Below are positions 30,274-37,503 of a DNA stretch of 64,000 nt, one piece after another. A program made the position numbers and the translations under genes. Below the pieces are notes generated by a model that searched no databases, was not told the origin of the DNA, and saw only the letters and a program-made list of their open reading frames with translations. Each line of letters starts with the position of its first letter. The first letter of the stretch is position 1. Location of the stretch: NCBI RefSeq assembly GCF_000374645.1, contig NZ_KB894800.1:168589-232588 (forward strand), read 5' to 3'. The stretch comes from Arhodomonas aquaeolei DSM 8974. Lineage in GTDB: Bacteria; Pseudomonadota; Gammaproteobacteria; Nitrococcales; Nitrococcaceae.

Positions 30274-31920
30274 TCACTGCGCCCCGGCCGTGCGCAGGGC
30301 ACCGCCGTCGCCCGCCAGCAGACGCGCCAGTGGCATGGGGGCGCCATAGAGATAGCCCTGGGCGAGCAGCTCCGGCCAGCGCGCCAGGAACCGCGCCTCC
30401 TCCTCACGCTCGACCCCCTCCACCACGACCTGCAGCCCCAGGTCTGTCGCCATGGACACGATGGCCTGCATGATCACCTGCCCCGCCGGGCTCTTCCAGA
30501 GCCCCTGGACAAAGGAACGGTCCACCTTGAGCACCTGCACCGGCAGCTCCAGCAGATAGGCCAGCGACGAATAGCCCGTGCCGAAGTCGTCCACGGCAAG
30601 GCGCACCCCGAGGGCGCGCAGCTCGCGCAGCGTGTCGATGATCGTGGAGTTGTCGCCGATCAGCCGGTGCTCCGTGATCTCCAGCGTCAGACGCCGCGGA
30701 TCAAGCCCGGTGTCGCGCAGCACCGCGGCCACCTCGTCGACGAAGCCGCTCTCGTGCAGCTGCTCGACGGACACGTTCACCGCCACCTCCGGGACCCGTC
30801 CGCCGGGCGTGGTGGTAGCGACCAGCTCTTCGCAGGCACGCCGCAGCACCCATGCCCCCACCGGGCGGATCAGTCCGGTGTCCTCCAGCACGGGCACGAA
30901 CTGGTCCGGCGGCACCGGCTGACCGTCCTCCCAGTGCCAGCGCAGCAGCGTCTCGACCCCGCACACCTCGCCGCTGCCGAGGGACACGATGGGCTGGTAG
31001 GCCAGCGAGAACTCATCCTCCTCCAGCGCCCGGTGCAGGGCGACCTCCAGCGCCACCGCCCGGGCCGAGTGGTGGTCCGGTGCCTGGGGCGGTTCGTCGT
31101 CGAACAGCACCCAGCAGCGCCCGAGACGGCGGGCCCGCTGAAGCGCGGCCTCCGCGGCCACCAGCGGCCCCTCGGCCTGGCCCGTCGCCGCCTTGCTCGC
31201 GGCGAACCCCGCGGAGACGGTCACCAGCAGCTCCCGCCCGTGGCAGAAGATCGGCCGGCGCATGGACTGGTCCAGGGCCTCGGCCATCTCCCGGGCGCGC
31301 GCCGGCGCGCCGGGACCGGTCATGACCACGCCGAACTCGTCGCCGCCGAGGTTCGCCACCCGTGCGCCGGTACCGGCGAGGCGCTGCAGCCGCCGCCCCA
31401 CCTCGGCGAGCACGGTGTCGCCGCAGGCGTGACCGTAGCCGAGGTTGATCTGGCGCAGGCGGTCGATGTCGATGCACCCGACCGCCACCGGCGCGCCATT
31501 GCCCGCCGCGGTCTCGAGAACGGAGAGGAACTCGGCGCGCCCCAGCAGCGGTGACGGCTTCGAGCTCCGCGCGCTGTCCGCCTCGGCCTCCGCCTCCAGC
31601 TCAAGGGCGACGGCACCGGTGGGGTACGGCACCAGCCGCCCGGCAAAACGGGCGCCCGGGTCGCACACACCGCGCAGGCTCAGGTAGATGCCGGCACAGC
31701 CGGCGCGCAGCGCGGCCAGGCACAGCGACAGCGAGCGCGCCGGGTAGACCGCGTCGGTCAGCCAGCCGTCGACGCTGTCTCCCCGGGCCAGCCCGGCCAG
31801 TGCCTCCGGCAGCGCGGTCGCCACGGAGGTGACGCGCCCCTCGCCGTCGAGCATCAGGCGGTAGACCGGTGCCGCCGGCGGCGCCTGAACGGCCGCTAGG
31901 CTGGATTGATAGTTCGGCAT
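30274..31920 (-). CDS. GGDEF-EAL cyclic-di-GMP protein
   Basis: A 548-residue cytoplasmic protein without membrane helices. Residues ~18-105 look PAS-like, ~125-275 form a GGDEF domain (NLGGDEFG at 191-197), and ~288-540 form an EAL domain. No RxxD inhibitory site stands before GGDEF. The EAL motif is ETL (residues 323-325) but NVS, LEITE, DDFGTGYSS, KVDRSF and EGVE are kept. So both synthesis and hydrolysis of c-di-GMP are possible. It overlaps the preceding small gene by 25 bases and is the last gene of the luxI unit. Start chosen at the first ATG whose product aligns; a longer open frame upstream is shared with the overlapping gene. Confidence 0.9.
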   Translation of the reverse strand: MPNYQSSLAAVQAPPAAPVYRLMLDGEGRVTSVATALPEALAGLARGDSVDGWLTDAVYPARSLSLCLAALRAGCAGIYLSLRGVCDPGARFAGRLVPYPTGAVALELEAEAEADSARSSKPSPLLGRAEFLSVLETAAGNGAPVAVGCIDIDRLRQINLGYGHACGDTVLAEVGRRLQRLAGTGARVANLGGDEFGVVMTGPGAPARAREMAEALDQSMRRPIFCHGRELLVTVSAGFAASKAATGQAEGPLVAAEAALQRARRLGRCWVLFDDEPPQAPDHHSARAVALEVALHRALEEDEFSLAYQPIVSLGSGEVCGVETLLRWHWEDGQPVPPDQFVPVLEDTGLIRPVGAWVLRRACEELVATTTPGGRVPEVAVNVSVEQLHESGFVDEVAAVLRDTGLDPRRLTLEITEHRLIGDNSTIIDTLRELRALGVRLAVDDFGTGYSSLAYLLELPVQVLKVDRSFVQGLWKSPAGQVIMQAIVSMATDLGLQVVVEGVEREEEARFLARWPELLAQGYLYGAPMPLARLLAGDGGALRTAGAQ

Positions 31921-32273
31921 GGCGCGTGGTACTCGAAGATCCAGCCACCGTCCTCCCGTCCATAGGCGGGCCGGGCACCTCGGCAACCATAGCGGGCCCG
32001 GCCGTCGTCGACCGGGAACTCGGCGTTGTGGACGGGCATCCCCAGAATGCGCTCCCGGGCCTGTCCGCCGGCGGCGCACACACGGTCGCTGACAGCCTCC
32101 AGGCTCAGGGCCTCGCCCGGGTCCACCAGGACGTAGTCGAACCACTCACTGGCGGCCAGCTCTTCCGCCTCGGCCAGTCCGCCGCACTCGCACACCTGCC
32201 ACAGCGGCGACGCGAGCACCGCCTCGGCCAGCGGGTGGGTGCTGCGGCGCAGGTTCACGAACAGTAACCTCAT
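31896..32273 (-). CDS. Small protein with a receiver-like N-terminus, unknown function
   Basis: A 125-residue soluble protein. Residues 1-55 read like the first half of a response-regulator receiver: a beta strand MRLLFVNL, a helix, and a strand DYVLVDPG where the phospho-acceptor aspartate would be. The acidic pair after strand one is missing. The rest has six cysteines in all and no recognised domain. Its ATG overlaps the luxI stop (ATGA) and its end overlaps the GGDEF-EAL gene, so translation of all three is probably coupled. Receiver resemblance is my inference. Confidence 0.65.
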   Translation of the reverse strand: MRLLFVNLRRSTHPLAEAVLASPLWQVCECGGLAEAEELAASEWFDYVLVDPGEALSLEAVSDRVCAAGGQARERILGMPVHNAEFPVDDGRARYGCRGARPAYGREDGGWIFEYHAPCRTINPA

Positions 32274-32911
32274 GCCACGGCCCTCCCCGCTGGCGCGGCG
32301 GCAGCATCGGTGGCGGGCAAGGCGCCGAGGGCGCGTCCCAGGGCCTCGTCGATGCGCAGCCGGCAGGCCACCGAGAGCACGCGGCCGATACGCACCGCGG
32401 AGCCGTCGCCGAAGCGCGTCAGCTCCAGGCCCATCCCCCGGAGCATGCGCTCCACGGCGACGCTGGTCGCCATCACGTACTCGCGGATGCCGTTGCTGGC
32501 GCCGTAGCGGTAGCACGCGCGCATCAGCGACAGCGTCGTCTCGGTGCAGCTCGCCTGTACCCGCTCGCTGGCGTCCGAGGGCTCCACGGCGAAGCGCGAG
32601 AGCTCCCAGACATCGCTGGCACAGGGCACGGACTCGCCGCGCAGCAGCTCCGGGAACACGTCGCGGAGCATGTACGGGCCGGTGGTCGGCAGCAGCCGGA
32701 AGGTGCCGATCACCGTCTCACGGTGCTTATGGCAGGCAATGTAGACCGGGTCGAGATCGTCGTAGTCGTCACGCTCGCGGCCACGCACGCTCGTGACCTC
32801 CCAGCCCAGACGCTGGCGGAAGACACGGTGGCGGAAGCGGTAAATGCCATCGACCACCGACGGCGGGAGCGTCGCTTCGGACGGACGTCCGACAAGGATC
32901 TGAGCTTGCAT
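32270..32911 (-). CDS. luxI: Acyl-homoserine-lactone synthase, LuxI family
   Basis: A 213-residue autoinducer synthase. The LuxI invariant positions are present: RFRHRVFRQRLGWEV (Arg, Phe, Trp), RDDYDDLDPVYI (two Asp), GTFRLLPTTGPYML (Arg and the LasI-like loop), F-PELL and VWELSRFAV (Glu, Arg). It should make an N-acyl-homoserine lactone from SAM and acyl-ACP or acyl-CoA; chain length is not predictable. ATG 32911 is used; an in-frame ATG 13 codons upstream lacks a ribosome site. A LuxR gene lies 106 bases upstream with a las-type box between. Confidence 0.92.
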   Translation of the reverse strand: MQAQILVGRPSEATLPPSVVDGIYRFRHRVFRQRLGWEVTSVRGRERDDYDDLDPVYIACHKHRETVIGTFRLLPTTGPYMLRDVFPELLRGESVPCASDVWELSRFAVEPSDASERVQASCTETTLSLMRACYRYGASNGIREYVMATSVAVERMLRGMGLELTRFGDGSAVRIGRVLSVACRLRIDEALGRALGALPATDAAAAPAGRAVA

Positions 32912-32975
32912 GGGCCGGGCCTCTCGCAGTTGTTTGGGTCCGGCTCCCATTCAACGGCGCGCGCGGCCGCGAGGT

Positions 32976-32996
32976 AACTGTCAGTTCTTACAGGTT
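32976..32996 (-). promoter_or_regulatory. lux/las-type box upstream of luxI
   Basis: On the minus strand the site begins AACCTGTAAG and ends ACTGACAGTT. It holds CT-N12-AG, the core of LasR/LuxR-family boxes, in an imperfect 21-base dyad. It sits 65 bases before the luxI ATG, just after the luxR stop. Expected to bind the neighbouring LuxR product with signal and drive luxI and the two genes behind it. Confidence 0.75.
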
Positions 32997-33017
32997 GTCA
33001 GCAGTGAATGAACGGCT

Positions 33018-33764
33018 TCACGCAAGCTGGGGGGCGATCAGGCCCTGAGCGATGGCGCGGGCGACCGCCTGCTGGCGCGAGGTGACATCCAGCTTGCGCG
33101 CCGCATTGTTGAGGTGGAATACCACCGTGCGCTCGCTCACCCCGAGGATCGCGCCGGTCTCCCAGGCGGTCTTCCCCTCCGCCGCCCAGAGCAGGCATTC
33201 GCGCTCGCGCGCGGTCAGGCTGGCGGGACGGTAAGGCAGCGCGCCGTGGTCGAGCAGCCCGCATACCGCCTCGTGGACGTAGCTGGAGAACATGAACAGG
33301 GCCGGCTGGGAGGCACGGATATCCCGCTCGACCGGGGTGCCCCGCCGCCCGGAGGAGAAGCTCAGCAGCCCGACCTCGCCGCGGCTGCCGCGCACGGGCA
33401 GGCATGTCCCGGTAACCAGGCCGAAGGCGGCGGCCTCGTGGAGCACCGCCAGATCCTCCGGACCGTACTCGGGACTGTCGAACAGCTCGCTCCAGCGCGC
33501 CGGGCGCACGTGGTTCACGCTGTGACGCACCGCCGGGTCGAGCTGGATGTAGTCCTCGGCCTGGTAGCGCTCGCGCCACTCGTCCGGATGGCCGCTGATG
33601 ACGAGCATGAAGGGCCGGGTCAGCGAGCTGGGAAAGCGCGCGCCGTAGATGAAATGGTCGTAGCCGTAGAGCGCGGCCGCGCGGCTGCACACCGAGTGAA
33701 GGGCCTCGATGCTGTCCGCGGCGAGTGCCGCCTCGATGAGTTCGCTAAGACGTGGCTCCGGCAT
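33018..33764 (-). CDS. LuxR-family quorum-sensing regulator
   Basis: A 248-residue regulator. The autoinducer domain (~15-165) keeps the signal-pocket residues in WRERYQAEDYIQLDP and the following Trp in ARWSELF, and a Gly in TGTCLPV. The C-terminal LuxR helix-turn-helix is LTARERECLLWAAEGKTAWE...SERTVVFHL. Paired with luxI on the same strand, so it is the likely cognate receptor rather than an orphan. Confidence 0.92.
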   Translation of the reverse strand: MPEPRLSELIEAALAADSIEALHSVCSRAAALYGYDHFIYGARFPSSLTRPFMLVISGHPDEWRERYQAEDYIQLDPAVRHSVNHVRPARWSELFDSPEYGPEDLAVLHEAAAFGLVTGTCLPVRGSRGEVGLLSFSSGRRGTPVERDIRASQPALFMFSSYVHEAVCGLLDHGALPYRPASLTARERECLLWAAEGKTAWETGAILGVSERTVVFHLNNAARKLDVTSRQQAVARAIAQGLIAPQLA

Positions 33765-33803
33765 AGTCGCCCCACCCCCATTCGACGGCGCGTCCGTGCT
33801 GCC

Positions 33804-34412
33804 TCAGCCCACCAGGCGTTCGAGTCCCTCGCCCCGTTTCATGCCCAGCCCCTGACGCAGGGCCCGGAGGACCCCCTCGTAAGCCTCCGGCCCGCGCAGG
33901 CGCGCAAGCTGCAGCGCCCCCTGGGTCGCGGCCAGGATCTGGTGCGCCGTGTCCGCCACGTCGTCAACGTGGGGAATGCTGCCATCGGCGAGCCCGGCCT
34001 CGAGCGTCTCGATGAAGAAACCGAGGACGTCCTGCAGCAGCGCATCCGCCTCGCGGCACATTGCCGGCGGCAGGCCGGTACGCTCCACGCCGACGACCCC
34101 CAGGGGACAGACGCGGTCGGCGGCGACGTAGCGCCCGTCCAGCTCGAAGAACGCCTCCAGCCGTGCCGACGCGTCCGCGCCTCGCGAGCGCTGGCGCTCA
34201 CACCACCAGCCGAAGTCCTCGCGCACACGGGCGAGCACGGCGAGGCCGAGATCCGCCTTTGCCGGGAAATGGTAGTGCACCGCGGCGGTGCGCACCCCCA
34301 GCGCCTCGGCGATGTGGTGATAGCTGAAACCGTTGAAGCCGCGCGCCTGCATCAGCCGCTGCGCGGTGGCCAGGATCGCCCGCCGGGTCTCGCCACGTGG
34401 TCGCCGGCTCAC
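33804..34412 (-). CDS. TetR/AcrR-family regulator
   Basis: A 202-residue regulator. The N-terminal helix-turn-helix (~10-55) reads GFNGFSYHHIAEALGVRTAAVHYHF split across FSYHHIAEALGVRTAAVHYH; the C-terminal domain has no recognisable ligand motif but resembles the AefR/LfrR-like TetR_C group. Its ATG overlaps the moaB stop (ATGA), so it is cotranscribed with moaB. Target unknown. Confidence 0.85.
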   Translation of the reverse strand: MSRRPRGETRRAILATAQRLMQARGFNGFSYHHIAEALGVRTAAVHYHFPAKADLGLAVLARVREDFGWWCERQRSRGADASARLEAFFELDGRYVAADRVCPLGVVGVERTGLPPAMCREADALLQDVLGFFIETLEAGLADGSIPHVDDVADTAHQILAATQGALQLARLRGPEAYEGVLRALRQGLGMKRGEGLERLVG

Positions 34413-34945
34413 GCCCCGCCTCCGCCGTGATTGGCGAACAGCACCAGCTCCGCCAGGTTGCAGGGACGGTGACGCACGTCGAGCTGATCGGCCAGGATGG
34501 CGTCCCAGGCGGTACGGCAGGCCCCGGTCGAACCCGGCAGGCAGGCGATGAACGTATGGTTCGCGAAGCCCGCGAGGGCCCGCGACTGGATCGTGGAGCT
34601 GCCGATCTCGGCATGGGAGAGCTGGCGGAAGAGCTCGCCGAAGCCCTCGACCTCCGCATCGAGCAACGGGCGCACGGCCTCGGGGGTATCGTCCCGGCCC
34701 GTGAAGCCGGTCCCCCCCGTGGTAAGCACGGCCTGCACGGCCGGATCCGCAATCCAGCGGGAGAGCACGGCACGGATCCGGTAGCGATCGTCCGGCAGGA
34801 TCTCACGCTCGGCAAGATGATGCCCCGCCGCCTGCAGGCGCTCGCACAGCAACGCACCCGAGCGGTCCTCGTCCACACCCCGTGTATCCGACAGCGTTAG
34901 CACCGCCATCGACAGCGGACGGAATTCCGGACTTGCCTCGTGCAC
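34409..34945 (-). CDS. moaB: Molybdenum-cofactor biosynthesis protein MoaB
   Basis: A 178-residue MoaB/Mog-type protein with LTLSDTRG, TTGGTGFTGRDDTPEAVRPL, SRALAGF and the LPGSTGACRTAWD motif. MoaB/MogA adenylylate molybdopterin before metal insertion. It stands apart from the moaA-moeA operon at 15.7-18.7 kb. Upstream (34946-35200) no gene is seen. Confidence 0.92.
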   Translation of the reverse strand: MHEASPEFRPLSMAVLTLSDTRGVDEDRSGALLCERLQAAGHHLAEREILPDDRYRIRAVLSRWIADPAVQAVLTTGGTGFTGRDDTPEAVRPLLDAEVEGFGELFRQLSHAEIGSSTIQSRALAGFANHTFIACLPGSTGACRTAWDAILADQLDVRHRPCNLAELVLFANHGGGGA

Positions 34946-35201
34946 GCTACCCCCTGCGTTGAACCGTCATACGTTACCGACTCCAATCCCGTCGGGCATT
35001 TTGTCCGGTGTCGGGGCACCTGCATGGGCTCAGGGCGCTCGATCCGCTCGGTCGCACCGGAGACACCCGCATCGCCCACTGCAGCGCAGACCGGTGACTC
35101 CGGTGATTATCGGCGTCCGGCACGGCCACGCCCCCATGCCTCTGACACGGCTAGTATTAGCATGATACCCGTCGCGGCGGCGACATCGAAGCCATATAAA
35201 T

Positions 35202-35244
35202 GATAATGAGAATGCTTGCTATTTGTGATCGATTCCCCTAGACT
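35202..35244 (+). promoter_or_regulatory. Fur-like box overlapping a promoter
   Basis: GATAATGAGAATGCTTGCT (35202-35220) matches 13 of 19 positions of the Fur consensus, with the first eight exact. It overlaps a -35 TTGCTA (35216-35221), followed by a 17-base spacer and -10 TAGACT (35239-35244). Transcription should start near 35251, so bound Fur would block it. Confidence 0.6.
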
Positions 35245-35250
35245 CTCCCC

Positions 35251-35325
35251 TGTCGCGACGGCTTTCGCGACTTGCGGGTAGTTCAAGCCTTTCGGGGACG
35301 TCATCGCGACGTCCCCGTTTTCTTT
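35251..35325 (+). ncRNA. Candidate Fur-controlled small RNA, about 75 nt
   Basis: From the predicted start the RNA would fold as hairpin one, GTCGCGA (35252-35258) and TCGCGAC (35265-35271) with loop CGGCTT. A single-stranded stretch (35272-35293) contains TTGCGGGTAGTTCAAGCC. A terminator follows: GGGGACGTC (35294-35302), loop ATCGC, GACGTCCCC (35308-35316) and GTTTTCTTT. There is no start codon with a ribosome site in the unit. The layout is that of an iron-responsive regulatory RNA acting like RyhB or PrrF; sequence homology to those was not tested. It precedes the oxidoreductase gene by about 105 bases but is separated from it by the terminator. Confidence 0.6.
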
Positions 35326-35390
35326 CCGGCCCCTTCACCCCCTGATCACCCGTGCCACGGCGGGTTTAGCGTTTGCGTGACGCCACGTAG

Positions 35391-35411
35391 TTGTACAATA
35401 CTTGTATTGTA
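35391..35411. promoter_or_regulatory. Palindromic operator upstream of the photoprotection operon
   Basis: TACAATA (35394-35400) and TATTGTA (35405-35411) form a perfect dyad around CTTG, preceded by TTG so that the left half-site is TTGTACAATA. The same ten bases are both arms of the operator at 41308-41328. TACAAT also serves as a credible -10 hexamer, so a bound regulator would block RNA polymerase. The oxidoreductase ATG is 21 bases downstream. Confidence 0.7.
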
Positions 35412-35431
35412 TATTTACGGGGCGATAGGTT

Positions 35432-36736
35432 ATGGCACACAGACGCATCGCAGTGGTCGGGAGCGGCATCGCCGGGCTGGGAGCGGCCTGGCTGTTATCC
35501 CGCCGCCACGAGGTGGTGCTCTTCGAGGCGGACTCGCGTCTCGGTGGACACACACACACGGTGGACTGCGACCTCGCCGGCGGCCGGATCAGCGTGGACA
35601 CCGGCTTCATCGTCTACAACGAGGCCAACTACCCGCACCTTACCGCCCTGTTCGCGACCCTCGGCGTACCGACCCGGCCATCGGACATGTCCTTCGCCTT
35701 CTCCGCCAGCGATATCGACCTGGAATACGCGGGCGACAACCTCAACACCCTGTTCGCACAGCGGCGCAATCTGCTGCGGCCCGCGTTCTGGCGCATGGCC
35801 GGCGATATCCTGCGCTTCAACCGCGAGGGCGCCCGCGCCCTCGCCACGGACGCGCTGGACCACGACGAGCCGCTGTCGGCATTCCTCGACCGTATCGGCC
35901 TCGGCGAGGCCTTCCGGCGCTACTATCTGCTGCCCATGAGCGCGGCAATCTGGTCCTGTCCGCCGGAGCGGATGCTGGCCTTCCCGGCGGCAAGCCTGCT
36001 GCGCTTCTTCGCCAATCACGGACTCATCCGCCTGTCGGGCCGGCCGCAGTGGCGCACGGTCACCGGCGGTGCAAGGCGCTACATCGAGGCGATGCGCCCG
36101 GACCTCGGCGAAGTGCGGACCGGCTCCCCGGTCACCCGGATCCGCCGCGACGGCACGGGCGTTCACCTGCACGGCCCGTCCGGCGGGCTCGGACGGTTCG
36201 ACGACGTGGTCATCGCCGCACATGCCGACCAGGCCCTGGCGATGCTGGAGCAGCCGAGCCGCGGCGAACGCACGGTGCTCGGGCGTTTCCATTACCAGGC
36301 CAACGAGGCGTGGCTCCACCAGGACCCGGCACTGATGCCCCGACGCCGCACGGTGTGGTCATCCTGGAACCACCTCACCACGCACGCCGCCGATGGTTCC
36401 CGGCCGGTATCGGTGACCTACTGGATGAACCGGCTCCAGCGACCCGACACCGACGAGCCGCTGTTCGTGAGCCTCAACCCGGTACGCCCGCCGGCGCCGG
36501 ACCGGGTGATCCGCCGCCTGAGCTACGATCACCCGGTATTCGACGGCGCCGCGATGCGCGCACAGGCGGCGCTTCCACGGCTGCAGGGTGATGGCGGCGT
36601 GTGGTTCTGCGGCAGCTACTGCGGCTACGGCTTCCACGAGGACGCCCTGGCCTCGGCGGTCGCGGTCGCCGGGCGCCTGGGATGCGCGCCGCCGTGGACG
36701 CACGCCGTGCAGCGGGACGGCGGAAACACGGGATGA
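35432..36736 (+). CDS. FAD-dependent oxidoreductase (amine-oxidase-like, COG2907)
   Basis: A 434-residue flavoprotein. The N-terminal dinucleotide site is VVGSGIAGLGAAWLL, followed by FEADSRLGGHTHTVD, typical of the amine oxidase/phytoene desaturase fold. The C-terminal FAD part includes WFCGSYCGYGFHEDALASAV. In several proteobacteria a homologue stands with DUF1365 and CFA-synthase genes in light- or singlet-oxygen-induced clusters. The substrate is probably a modified lipid (inference). Its stop overlaps the ATG of the next gene (ATGA). Confidence 0.87.
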   Translation: MAHRRIAVVGSGIAGLGAAWLLSRRHEVVLFEADSRLGGHTHTVDCDLAGGRISVDTGFIVYNEANYPHLTALFATLGVPTRPSDMSFAFSASDIDLEYAGDNLNTLFAQRRNLLRPAFWRMAGDILRFNREGARALATDALDHDEPLSAFLDRIGLGEAFRRYYLLPMSAAIWSCPPERMLAFPAASLLRFFANHGLIRLSGRPQWRTVTGGARRYIEAMRPDLGEVRTGSPVTRIRRDGTGVHLHGPSGGLGRFDDVVIAAHADQALAMLEQPSRGERTVLGRFHYQANEAWLHQDPALMPRRRTVWSSWNHLTTHAADGSRPVSVTYWMNRLQRPDTDEPLFVSLNPVRPPAPDRVIRRLSYDHPVFDGAAMRAQAALPRLQGDGGVWFCGSYCGYGFHEDALASAVAVAGRLGCAPPWTHAVQRDGGNTG

Positions 36737-37503
36737 GCGATCTGGCGCTGTATACCGGCACGGTGATGCACCGGCGGCTCGCCGAGCCCGGGTACCGGTT
36801 TCGGTACCGGACGTTCTCGCTGCTCGCCGACATCGACCGACTCGACGAGGCCGCCGCATCACGGCGATGGTTCTCCCACAACCGGCGCAATCTCGTGGCC
36901 CTGTTCGACCGCGACCACGGGCCCGGCGACGGCAGCCCGCTGCGCCCGTGGGCGGAGCGGGTGCTCGCCGGCAGCGGCATCGACCTCGCCGGCGGCGGCA
37001 TCCACCTGCTCTGTCACCCACGGGTACTCGGCTACACGTTCAACCCGCTGTCGCTGTGGTTCTGCCGGCATCGCGACGGCACGCTGCTCGCCGTGATCGC
37101 CGAGGTGCACAACACCTTCGGCGACCGCCACGTCTATCTGCTGCACGAGCACGGCCGCGCCCTGCAGACGCCGGTCAGGGCCCGTCACGGCAAGGTCTTC
37201 CACGTCTCGCCCTTTCTGCCGGTGAGTGGCGAATACCGCTTCCGGATCAGCCCGCCGGAAGCGGCGCTGAGGATCGCCATCACCTACCACCGGGAGCCCG
37301 GCGGTGCGGTCACGCTGGCCGCCGTGCAGACCGGCGAGCACCGCGACGCCGGCGACCGCGCGCTGCTGCGCCAGGTACTCGCGATGCCGCTGATGACCTT
37401 CAAGGTCATCGCCGCCATCCACTGGCGGGCACTCGGAATCTGGCTGCGCGGCGGCCGCTATCACCGGCGACCGCCGCCGCCCAGCGAGGAGGTTTCACGA
37501 TGA
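36733..37503 (+). CDS. DUF1365 family protein
   Basis: A 256-residue protein with the DUF1365 features YTGTVMHRRLAEP, FRYRTFSLLADID, LLCHPRVLGYTFNPLSLWFC, VIAEVHNTFGDRH and FHVSPFLPVSGEYRF. No membrane helix is clear. Function is unknown, but the family almost always accompanies the COG2907 oxidoreductase and a CFA-synthase-like enzyme, as here. It overlaps both neighbours by four bases. Confidence 0.9.
   Translation: MSDLALYTGTVMHRRLAEPGYRFRYRTFSLLADIDRLDEAAASRRWFSHNRRNLVALFDRDHGPGDGSPLRPWAERVLAGSGIDLAGGGIHLLCHPRVLGYTFNPLSLWFCRHRDGTLLAVIAEVHNTFGDRHVYLLHEHGRALQTPVRARHGKVFHVSPFLPVSGEYRFRISPPEAALRIAITYHREPGGAVTLAAVQTGEHRDAGDRALLRQVLAMPLMTFKVIAAIHWRALGIWLRGGRYHRRPPPPSEEVSR

Noticed and set aside
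35107-35304. 65-codon minus-strand open frame over the Fur box
   Set aside because: No ribosome site and no homology-like features; it runs through the promoter and RNA hairpins of the plus-strand unit.
36588-37499. Upstream extension of the CFA-like methyltransferase frame
   Set aside because: It overlaps the oxidoreductase and DUF1365 genes. The ATG at 37500 gives the family's normal N-terminus.
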